A DNA stretch of 35,049 bases from contig JAGMZX010000015.1 in the NCBI GenBank assembly GCA_018005585.1, positions 1-35,049 of the forward strand, in the 5' to 3' direction. A program made the position numbers and the translations under genes. The notes beneath the pieces are model-generated. The model was not told the origin of the DNA and did no database searches. It saw only the letters and a program-made list of their open reading frames with translations. The stretch comes from Candidatus Hydrogenedentota bacterium. Lineage in GTDB: Bacteria; Hydrogenedentota; Hydrogenedentia; Hydrogenedentales; JAGMZX01. Of the stretch, positions 1 through 7,091 are shown in pieces; positions within the stretch are counted from its first letter, which is position 1; every line of letters begins with the position of its first letter.

Positions 1-2887
1 CGATCACCATTTGCGCGTCGCCGTTCAGCGTGATCTCCGGCGGTGTCGTGTCCACGACGGTGACGGTGCGCGTCACGGGCGCGGCTTCGTTGCCCGCGTC
101 ATCCGCTGAGGTGTAGGTAATGGTGTAGTCGCCCGGCGTCGCGGTATCGACCGCGCCGCTGGCCTCCACCGGCACATCACCCTGGCACGCGTCCACCGCA
201 GTCGCGCCCGGGTCCACGAACGGGTCCGTGCATTCGACCGTTATCTGAGCAGCCCCGTTCAGCGTGATCTCCGGCGGCGTCGTGTCCACGACGGTGACGG
301 TGCGCGTCACGGGCGCGGCTTCGTTGCCCGCGTCATCCGCCGAGGTGTACGTAATGGTGTAGTCGCCCGGCGTCGCGGTATCGACCGCGCCGCTGGCCTC
401 CACCGGCGCATCGCCCTGGCATGTGTCCACCGCAGTAGCGCCCGGGTCCACGAACGGGTCCGTGCATTCGACCGTTATCTGAGCAGCCCCGTTCAGCGTG
501 ATCTCCGGCGGTGTCGTGTCCACGACGGTGACGGTGCGCGTCACGGGCGCGGCTTCGTTGCCCGCGTCATCCGCTGAGGTGTAGGTAATGGTGTAATCGC
601 CCGGCGTCGCGGTATCGACCGCGCCGCTGGCCTCCACCGGCACATCGCCCTGGCACGCGTCCACCGCAGTCGCGCCCGGGTCCACGAACGGGTCCGTGCA
701 TTCGACCGTTATCTGAGCAGCCCCGTTCAGCGTGATCTCCGGCGGCGTCGTGTCCACGACGGTGACGGTGCGCGTCACGGGCGCGGCTTCGTTGCCCGCG
801 TCATCCGCCGAGGTGTAGGTAATGGTGTAGTCGCCCGGCGTCGCGGTATCGACCGCGCCGCTGGCCTCCACCGGCGCATCGCCCTGGCACGCGTCCACCG
901 CAGTAGCGCCCGGGTCCACGAACGGGTCCGTGCATTCGACCGTTATCTGAGCAGCCCCGTTCAGCGTAATCTCCGGCGGCGTCGTGTCCACGACGGTGAC
1001 GGTGCGCGTCACGGGCGCGGCTTCGTTGCCCGCGTCATCCGCTGAGGTGTAGGTAATGGTGTAGTCGCCCGGCGTCGCGGTATCGACCGCGCCGCTGGCC
1101 TCCACCGGCGCATCGCCCTGGCACGCGTCCACCGCAGTAGCGCCCGGGTCCACGAACGGCTCCGTGCATTCGACCGTTATCTGAGCAGCCCCGTTCAGCG
1201 TGATCTCCGGCGGTGTCGTGTCCACGACGGTGACGGTGCGCGTCACGGGCGCGGCTTCGTTGCCCGCGTCATCCGCCGAGGTGTACGTAATGGTGTAGTC
1301 GCCCGGCGTCGCGGTATCGACCGCGCCGCTGGCCTGCACCGGCGCATCGCCCTGGCACGCGTCCACCGCAGTCGCGCCCGGGTCCACGAACGGGTCCGTG
1401 CATTCGACCGTTATCTGAGCAGCCCCGTTCAGCGTGATCTCCGGCGGCGTCGTGTCCACGACGGTGACGGTGCGCGTCACGGGCGCGGCTTCGTTGCCCG
1501 CGTCATCCGCTGAGGTGTAGGTAATGGTGTAATCGCCCGGCGTCGCGGTATCGACCGCGCCGCTGGCCTGCACCGCCACATCGCCCTGGCACGCGTCCAC
1601 TGCAGTAGCGCCCGGGTCCACGAACGGGTCCGTGCATTCGACCGTTATCTGAGCAGCCCCGTTCAGCGTGATCTCCGGCGGCGTCGTGTCCACGACGGTG
1701 ACGGTGCGCGTTACGGGCGCGGCTTCGTTGCCCGCGTCGTCCGCTGAGGTGTAGGTAATGGTGTAGTCGCCCGGCGTCGCGGTATCGACCGCGCCGCTGG
1801 CCTGCACCGGCACATCACCCTGGCATACATCTAGCGCCGTCGCACCGGGGTCCATGAACGGCTCGGGACATTCAATCGTCATCCGTGGGTCACCAATCAA
1901 AGTGATGACGGGCGGCGCGGTGTCTTCCACGATTATGGTGAGCGTGAACGGGGCCGACGTATTGCCGGATGCATCCGTTACCGTATACACGAGCACGTAG
2001 GTACCCGGCGTGTTCAAATCGACCGTCCCGGTGACCTGGAGGTTGCCGGTCACGTCGCCATCCTGTGCGTCGGATGCCGTGGGCGTTTCAAAACTCGTGC
2101 TGCCGCATTCGACCCGGATCGTCTCTTCCTGTGTCCCGCCCGCGCCGAAGGTGATCTGCGGCGGCACCTGGTCGGTGGTCACGAGCGCCGTATCCGGGAG
2201 GCTGTCCAGTTCGCCGTCATTCACAACCAGCGTCAAGAGATACGTGCCATGAACAAGCGCGGTAAACGACGGCGTCGCCGTATCCTCATTCTCCAGGACG
2301 AACGGCTCGTCGGCCGCGCCGCCCTGCTGCACGGCGGCCGTCCACGCGTACGTCAGTTCTTGCTCTTCCGGGTCATAACTGCCCGTGCCATCGAGCGTCA
2401 GCGCCTGCGCCAAGGTCGCGGTGCGGTCCGGGCCCGCATTCGCTACGGGCGGCAGGTTGGGGGAAAGCACGATCACATATTCTTCTTTGAATACCGTCAC
2501 AACGGTAAGCTGGCTCGCCTTTACCCCGTTTTCGTCCACGGACTCCTCGCGGACGATGACCGTCAGGCCCACGTCATACTTGCCGGGGTTGCGGTAGACA
2601 TGAATGGCCGTCTTGCCCTTGCCAACCCCGCCGTCGCCGAACGTCCACATATAGTCGACGATCGTCAGCGTCGGCCGGGCGCCGTCGCGAAACTTGCTGT
2701 TCAGCACATACGGCGGAATCGCTTGAACGTCCGCACGGAACGTGACGGTCAACGGTGCATAGCCGATACGCGGGATACCCACGAAATCGGCCGTGACCTT
2801 GCCCCCGACGGCGGGGCAACCGGCAAGAGCCGCGACGACCGCCAAGAGGACCGCAATCTTGGATATGGTTTCAAGCATGTTCCCCAT
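1..2887 (-). CDS. Surface lipoprotein with PKD-like and tandem DUF5011/HYR-like repeats (C-terminus off the left edge)
   Basis: An open minus-strand frame runs from ATG at 2887 past base 1 without a stop, giving at least 962 codons. It starts with a lipoprotein signal (hydrophobic stretch, lipobox LAGC, Cys near residue 24). A PKD-like domain follows at about 30-130 (YMWTFGDGG), then a second PKD/REJ-like domain at about 142-238 (ANAGPDRT). A divergent Ig-like repeat lies at about 239-320, a transitional repeat at about 321-398, then seven nearly identical 78-residue repeats and the beginning of another. Each repeat starts DTTPPEITLNG, contains VECTDP, DPGATAVDACQGD and TPGDYTITYTSADDAGNEAAPVTRTV, and carries two Cys. 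This fits DUF5011 / HYR-like bacterial Ig folds, usually found in cell-surface adhesion or carbohydrate-associated proteins. A GGGGAG ribosome site precedes the start; ATG 2878 is an in-frame alternative. The last partial unit reads NGDAQMV instead of NGAAQIT, so the array may end just outside the window. The ligand is unknown. Confidence 0.9.
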   Translation of the reverse strand, partial: MGNMLETISKIAVLLAVVAALAGCPAVGGKVTADFVGIPRIGYAPLTVTFRADVQAIPPYVLNSKFRDGARPTLTIVDYMWTFGDGGVGKGKTAIHVYRNPGKYDVGLTVIVREESVDENGVKASQLTVVTVFKEEYVIVLSPNLPPVANAGPDRTATLAQALTLDGTGSYDPEEQELTYAWTAAVQQGGAADEPFVLENEDTATPSFTALVHGTYLLTLVVNDGELDSLPDTALVTTDQVPPQITFGAGGTQEETIRVECGSTSFETPTASDAQDGDVTGNLQVTGTVDLNTPGTYVLVYTVTDASGNTSAPFTLTIIVEDTAPPVITLIGDPRMTIECPEPFMDPGATALDVCQGDVPVQASGAVDTATPGDYTITYTSADDAGNEAAPVTRTVTVVDTTPPEITLNGAAQITVECTDPFVDPGATAVDACQGDVAVQASGAVDTATPGDYTITYTSADDAGNEAAPVTRTVTVVDTTPPEITLNGAAQITVECTDPFVDPGATAVDACQGDAPVQASGAVDTATPGDYTITYTSADDAGNEAAPVTRTVTVVDTTPPEITLNGAAQITVECTEPFVDPGATAVDACQGDAPVEASGAVDTATPGDYTITYTSADDAGNEAAPVTRTVTVVDTTPPEITLNGAAQITVECTDPFVDPGATAVDACQGDAPVEASGAVDTATPGDYTITYTSADDAGNEAAPVTRTVTVVDTTPPEITLNGAAQITVECTDPFVDPGATAVDACQGDVPVEASGAVDTATPGDYTITYTSADDAGNEAAPVTRTVTVVDTTPPEITLNGAAQITVECTDPFVDPGATAVDTCQGDAPVEASGAVDTATPGDYTITYTSADDAGNEAAPVTRTVTVVDTTPPEITLNGAAQITVECTDPFVDPGATAVDACQGDVPVEASGAVDTATPGDYTITYTSADDAGNEAAPVTRTVTVVDTTPPEITLNGDAQMVI
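51..1698 (-). repeat. Tandem array of 234-bp coding repeats
   Basis: The same junction sequence (tccacgacgg on the plus strand) recurs at 51, 285, 519, 753, 987, 1221, 1455 and 1689, an exact period of 234 bp or 78 codons. That gives seven complete units. They differ only at scattered bases, for example GDA/GDV and PVE/PVQ variants and one DTCQ instead of DACQ. Silent positions are almost as conserved as coding ones, which indicates recent duplication or gene conversion. A more diverged unit lies directly upstream in reading order, at about 1698-1925. Confidence 0.95.
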
Positions 2888-3326
2888 GGGGTGCTCCCCT
2901 TCTCTTTTCGTGTGTAACCGTTGAAAGATCCACAAGAGGATGCGCTTAACGCTCCCTCAATCAACACTGCCTACCTTGTACGAACCAGCGATTCCAGTAT
3001 TTGAAAACAGACAAGGAATGTCAAGCTTATTTTTCATTGGGGTCAACCCGCACGCAAGCGGGATTGCTCCCCGCCTCTTGGCGCAAGGGCGATGCGCCAG
3101 GGCAGGTGGCAGCTTGGGAGGGATTGACGTATACTGATGCACAAGCGTGATTTGGAAGCGGGCGCGCTGATCCGGAATGCAATCCGGCACGTCCCGAGAT
3201 GGGTGTCGTTTGCGGTGCTTCGGTGTTTTCAGGCATGGTAAGCGGTATCACGCCGCCGGTTTGGCACCGGCGGAGCAAGGTGAGGCAAAACACAGTCGAA
3301 ACGACCGGGTTGGGAGGGTGATCGCC
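2888..3326. other. Divergent intergenic region
   Basis: This region of 439 bases separates the minus-strand lipoprotein from the plus-strand barrel gene. It holds the minus-strand promoter described separately. On the plus strand a TATACT hexamer at 3130-3135 could be a -10 element but has no clear -35. A perfect 8-bp hairpin (3253-3260 pairing with 3266-3273, 5-base loop) lies in the presumed leader of the barrel gene. An upstream ATG at 3177 is in frame, but the sequence from there to 3326 looks non-coding. Confidence 0.5.
2996..3024 (-). promoter_or_regulatory. Probable sigma-70-like promoter of the repeat lipoprotein
   Basis: On the minus strand a perfect TTGACA (3024-3019) is followed after 17 bases by AATACT (3001-2996), about 110 bases upstream of the lipoprotein start at 2887. 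The surrounding stretch is AT-richer than the genes. Assignment is by consensus match and position only. Confidence 0.45.
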
Positions 3327-4988
3327 ATGAATTTGCCGATTATGACGCTGATCAAGGCCGGAACGGGCCGCATCCGTGAGAACAAAGAACCCGGGCGGCG
3401 GACATGCGTTTCCGCGAGATTCGTGTTCGCGGCGGCAGTCCTTCTAGCGTCCCTGCCCGTGGCCGCCGACCTGCAGACGGTCCAGGTCGGTGGAGAAATC
3501 CGCATCCGGGGCCAATACTGGCGCAATTCCTTCGACAATCCGACCGCCACGACCTATACAGGAAACATGATTCGCTGGCCTGCAAGCGCGCTGGGCGGCC
3601 GGCCCATCGGCGACCCATACGGGGGGCAAACGATAGTGAGTTTCTTCGACTGGGACGACGCCCGCGATGATTACCGGCTCGTCGAACAGCGGACTCGGCT
3701 CAACATACGGGCGGACTTCAGCGACTCCGCGACCGCGTACACGGAACTCGAGTCCTATGAGGCCTGGGGCGAGGACTTTCGTTCGAATTACATCACCGCT
3801 GTGGACCGGCGCGGCAACAGCGACGTCGAGGTCTATCAGGCCTATATCGAGGTGCGCGACCTGTTCGGTTCCCCGCTGCAACTGCGGCTGGGCCGCCAGG
3901 AGATAACGCTCGGGTCGGGCTGGCTTGTGGGCAACAACAACAATCTGCCGGAATTCGGGGGCCTCTCCTTCGACGCCGCACGTCTGACCTGGGCAACGGA
4001 CCAGTTCAGCGTGGATGCGCTGTGGGCCAAGCTCGCGGAGCAGTTCAACAGCTGGAACGACGGCGACCGAGACCTGTTCGCGTTGTACGGGTCGTACACA
4101 GGGCTCGAAGCCGTCGCGTTTGATCTCTACTGGGTCCTGCTCCGGGATAGCGCTTATCTCGAAGACACCGACGCCACATGGCTGGGCGAGCAGATTGAGG
4201 GCTGGCTGGGCTTGGATGACTATGAGACGACGTACCTGCACACCATTGGCGGCCGGGTCCACGGGGAGAGCGGCGGTTTTGACTACAATCTCGAGGGCGC
4301 GTATCAGTTCGGCAATGCCTCGCGCGTGGGCGCGCTCTTCAGGCCTTTCGGTTATGGCGATGCGGACGCGGACTTCGGCGCGTGGGCAGGCGACCTGGAA
4401 CTGGGGTACACCTTTGACCACAGGCTGCAGCCGCGCGTGTGGCTGGGCGCGGCCTATTTTGGGGGAGAAGACGAGCGCGACATCACCTTCTGGGAATGGC
4501 TGAACCCGTTCGCCATGCTCGTTGAGCCGGAAGCCAGCCTCAGCTTCAACCGCCTTTTTTCGGACAAGACATATAGCGCCATCCTGGACGACCAGGGGGC
4601 GCTGACGAATTTCTGGACCATGTGCGGCGGGCTGAGCATGGCCCCGACTGAGTCGACCCGTGTCGGTCTGGACGCCGCCTGGTTCGAAGCGCTGGAAGCC
4701 TTCGAACAGCCGATTCACATCCATTGGGGCCGGGCCCGGATTCCCATTCTGGCGCCGCTCAGCTTCTGGACCACCCCTTCGGACAAGGAACTGGGCTGGG
4801 AACTCGGCCTGTGGGGCGAATACGCCTACTCGGAGGACCTCGTCTTCCGCGCGGGATGGCGCCATTTCTTCACGGGCGACGGCTCGGCCGAGGGTAATTT
4901 CGTCGACCTGAACGGACTGCTCCACAACGGCGGCACGGACGACCAGGACGCGGACTACCTCTATCTCGAGTCGCGGGTAACGTTCTGA
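3327..4988 (+). CDS. Alginate-export-like outer-membrane beta-barrel protein
   Basis: The product has 553 residues. ATG 3327 is preferred over the longer in-frame start because GGAGG at 3313-3317 lies 9 bases before it and a signal peptide follows (basic N-region, hydrophobic AAAVLLASLPVAA, cleavage near residue 47). The mature part begins with a strand typical of porins (VQVGGEIRIRGQYW). It continues with alternating aromatic/polar strands and Asp/Gly-rich turns, and ends in LESRVTF, the terminal Phe expected of an outer-membrane barrel recognised by BAM. Motifs such as RLGRQEITLGSG and the EQRTRLNIRADFS segment resemble the alginate export family (AlgE-like, Alginate_exp). In that family barrels pass anionic polysaccharides or other solutes; many distant members are uncharacterised, so the substrate is not assigned. 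The hydrolase gene follows on the same strand about 150 bases downstream. Confidence 0.8.
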   Translation: MNLPIMTLIKAGTGRIRENKEPGRRTCVSARFVFAAAVLLASLPVAADLQTVQVGGEIRIRGQYWRNSFDNPTATTYTGNMIRWPASALGGRPIGDPYGGQTIVSFFDWDDARDDYRLVEQRTRLNIRADFSDSATAYTELESYEAWGEDFRSNYITAVDRRGNSDVEVYQAYIEVRDLFGSPLQLRLGRQEITLGSGWLVGNNNNLPEFGGLSFDAARLTWATDQFSVDALWAKLAEQFNSWNDGDRDLFALYGSYTGLEAVAFDLYWVLLRDSAYLEDTDATWLGEQIEGWLGLDDYETTYLHTIGGRVHGESGGFDYNLEGAYQFGNASRVGALFRPFGYGDADADFGAWAGDLELGYTFDHRLQPRVWLGAAYFGGEDERDITFWEWLNPFAMLVEPEASLSFNRLFSDKTYSAILDDQGALTNFWTMCGGLSMAPTESTRVGLDAAWFEALEAFEQPIHIHWGRARIPILAPLSFWTTPSDKELGWELGLWGEYAYSEDLVFRAGWRHFFTGDGSAEGNFVDLNGLLHNGGTDDQDADYLYLESRVTF

Positions 4989-5025
4989 CGGTGGCGGAGA
5001 AGCCAGCGCGGTTTTCTTCCGTGGT

Positions 5026-5074
5026 CCCCGGCGCCGCCCTGTTCTTGCGGGGCGCCGGCGCGTCTGTCATTTTT
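5026..5074 (+). terminator. Possible intrinsic terminator after the barrel gene
   Basis: A perfect 8-bp GC stem (5028-5035 pairing with 5051-5058), with extra bulged pairs inside the loop, is followed about 12 bases later by a short T run at 5070-5074. The distance from stem to T run makes this a weak example. Confidence 0.3.
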
Positions 5075-5137
5075 GCGTGTTCCCGCTGGGCTCTGCCGGC
5101 CCGTCCGTACGGTGTCTGAAGTTGGAGGGATATGTCC

Positions 5138-6127
5138 ATGTTGCGTCGTGTCCCGACCGTTTTCTGCGCGTTGGCTGTCGCGGCGATCGTGACGCTGCTG
5201 CTGGTCAAGGCCTACTCCGACCGCCACTTCTACGACGGCTACGACCCGCACATTCCGTTGAAGGCAAGCGCAACTCCCCTCGAAGCCGTAACCGGGACAG
5301 TCGAGGCATTTCATCAGACCCTGCCGGCGCGATTCCGCCGCCAGCGTATCGAATTTGAAGCCCGGCCCGGCGAAACCGTGCCCGCCATTCTCACGCTGCC
5401 CGTGGACGCGGCAGGCCCCATGCCCGCGATCGTTCTGCTGCATGGCAGCCACCAGGAAAAGGAATTCGTCCAAGAAATCTGCACGCCCTTCAATGAAGCC
5501 GGGTTTGCGATGGTCTGTTTCGACCAGTACATGCGCGGCGAGCGCAAGGTCCACGGCAATTTCCTGAGAATAGCCGCCGCATTTCGCGAACGCTGCTGGA
5601 AGACCGTGCACGACACTCGCCGGCTTGTCGACTATCTCGTCACGCGTCCCGATATCGACGCGAACCGCATCTACCTCGTGGGAGCCAGCTACGGCGCGAT
5701 CACGGGCACCGCCGTGCTCGCGCAGGAAAAGCGCTTCAAGGCCGCCGTGCTCGTGGTCGGCGGCGGCAACCTGCGCCTGCTCGCCAAGGCACCCGAGGTG
5801 CGCCGGGAATTGCCCGGCTGGCTCCTGCCCGCGGCGGGGCCGCTGCTCGGTTTCATCATCGGCCCCGCGGATCCCGTGCTGCACGCGCCAGGAGTCTCGG
5901 GCATTCCCGTGCTGATGCAGAACGGGTCGAAAGACGGCGTGGTCATTCCCGAATCCGGCGAGGCCCTGTTTGCGGCGCTCGGCGAGCCGAAGGAACTGCG
6001 GTGGTACCCGATCAATCATCCGGACCGCGAAGAAAACGGCGCGGAAGTGGTGAAGATGCTCCTCGACGGCCTGGAATGGCTGCGCGCCCTTGACGCGGCG
6101 TCCATGAGTGCGCCGCCGCCACCGTGA
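5138..6127 (+). CDS. Membrane-anchored alpha/beta hydrolase (dienelactone hydrolase / esterase-like)
   Basis: The protein is about 329 residues. GGAGG at 5124-5128 lies only 3 bases from ATG 5132 but 9 from ATG 5138, so the latter is preferred. The N-terminus is a single hydrophobic helix or uncleaved signal (CALAVAAIVTLLLV), placing the catalytic domain outside the cytoplasm. Hallmarks of the alpha/beta hydrolase fold are visible: oxyanion motif LLHGS at about residue 101-105, nucleophile elbow GASYG with Ser near 184, an Asp in NGSKDGV near 266 and His in NHPD near 294, giving an intact catalytic triad. The family includes dienelactone hydrolases, acetyl-xylan esterases and acyl-aminoacyl peptidases; an ester of a plant or algal polymer is a reasonable but unproven substrate. 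It may be cotranscribed with the barrel gene upstream unless the hairpin between them terminates. Confidence 0.85.
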   Translation: MLRRVPTVFCALAVAAIVTLLLVKAYSDRHFYDGYDPHIPLKASATPLEAVTGTVEAFHQTLPARFRRQRIEFEARPGETVPAILTLPVDAAGPMPAIVLLHGSHQEKEFVQEICTPFNEAGFAMVCFDQYMRGERKVHGNFLRIAAAFRERCWKTVHDTRRLVDYLVTRPDIDANRIYLVGASYGAITGTAVLAQEKRFKAAVLVVGGGNLRLLAKAPEVRRELPGWLLPAAGPLLGFIIGPADPVLHAPGVSGIPVLMQNGSKDGVVIPESGEALFAALGEPKELRWYPINHPDREENGAEVVKMLLDGLEWLRALDAASMSAPPPP

Positions 6128-6244
6128 AAGCGCGGGGAGACGGCCGCAACCCCGGGAGAGTGTTCCCTTTCTCCCCGTTGTGCCGCGTTGCCTTCCGCGA
6201 AGCGCCGGCGGCATCCATTGCCCCGCGACGCTTGAGAGGCAACG

Positions 6245-7057
6245 CTATTTGAGCAGGTCCTGGACCAGTCCGCCGATACCTTCCGGCATCTCCGGCGCGT
6301 CCTTGAGCAGCGAACCAGCGCCCACGCCGCCGAGCAGGGTCTGTTCGTCGAGCTGGAGGGTTTGGCCCGCCGCCGCCTCCAACACCAGACTGGCGACTTT
6401 GCGTCCAAACACGCGCGTGAGGATGCCGCTGGCGACGGGGCCGCCGAGGTCAAGGGATACGTCCTCAATCCGGGCTTCCTGCGCGCGGTACGGCGGCGCC
6501 ACCCCGATGTCAAAGCCGTCTTCTTTGCAGTGGAAATGCACGGGCATGGCGCCCTGTTTCAGGTCACACTTGACAGGGAAGGTGCCGACACGCGTCTGCG
6601 CATCGAGCGAGACGCCGAGCTGCCCGAACTCGGCCAACGCGCCAACGAGCGGCCGTTCTTCAAGCCATTTGGGCGTGTCGTCCGCATCGAGGCGGAAATC
6701 GCGGATCCGTACTTCTTTCAGATACAGCCGGATATCCCGCCGCACCAGCTCTTCGGTTCCTTCCATTTGTTCCAGGGGAATCCGCTGGATTTCCTTCGGA
6801 ATCTTGATGGTCATGCCGCCAAATTGCGTGGCCTGTGCCAACAGTTGCAGCAGGTTCAACTGGCCGCGCACCTCGTCGAGCGCGCCGCCCCAATCTTCGA
6901 TGCGGCACGTTTCGCAAGGCTCGGCGCTCGGCACGGCCATGGACGCGGCGGTGTCCGGCGCGGTTGGTGTCTGGGCCTCGGGTTCTTGCGCGTTGGCCGC
7001 CGCTGCCGGCGCGGCAAGGCACGCGAACGCCAGAAACAGGTTGCGTATCATAAGCAT
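6245..7057 (-). CDS. Secreted protein of unknown function
   Basis: This is a 270-residue protein that I do not recognise. The start is set by AAGGGAG at about 7067-7073, which lies 10 bases before ATG 7057; ATG 7078 and a much longer frame into the neighbouring gene are less likely. The N-terminus (MLMIRNLFLAFACLAAPAAAANAQ) is a Sec signal peptide, followed by an Ala/Thr/Pro-rich linker and a CETC motif near mature residue 30. The body contains amphipathic repeats of charged and hydrophobic residues (RLYLKEVRIRDFRLD, EARIEDVSLDLGG), suggesting a beta-rich periplasmic domain. The motif pair 'direction of strand plus acidic turn' is reminiscent of lipid-binding AsmA/LEA-like folds but too weak to assign. 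It lies 34 bases downstream of the DUF4838 gene and is probably cotranscribed with it. Confidence 0.7.
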   Translation of the reverse strand: MLMIRNLFLAFACLAAPAAAANAQEPEAQTPTAPDTAASMAVPSAEPCETCRIEDWGGALDEVRGQLNLLQLLAQATQFGGMTIKIPKEIQRIPLEQMEGTEELVRRDIRLYLKEVRIRDFRLDADDTPKWLEERPLVGALAEFGQLGVSLDAQTRVGTFPVKCDLKQGAMPVHFHCKEDGFDIGVAPPYRAQEARIEDVSLDLGGPVASGILTRVFGRKVASLVLEAAAGQTLQLDEQTLLGGVGAGSLLKDAPEMPEGIGGLVQDLLK

Positions 7058-7091
7058 GAGGTTTCGGCTCCCTTTCATCGTTTTCAAGGCG

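Noticed and set aside
1-1700. Regular repeats as a possible CRISPR array
   Set aside because: Repeats are 234 bp, contiguous without unique spacers, and translate in one frame as 78-residue domains of a lipoprotein.
3080-3098. Small hairpin (6-bp stem, 7-base loop) as a terminator
   Set aside because: There is no T run after it on either strand and no gene end nearby.
3124-3135. TTGACG followed by TATACT as a plus-strand promoter
   Set aside because: The two hexamers are directly adjacent, not 16-18 bases apart, and neither has a good partner at the right spacing; only TATACT remains as a weak -10 candidate.
3444-4925. Long open frame of 493 codons opposite the outer-membrane barrel gene
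   Set aside because: It lies wholly antisense to a gene with signal peptide, ribosome site and beta-barrel pattern; its product is Arg/Glu/Pro/Val-rich without any domain, as expected for a GC-rich shadow.
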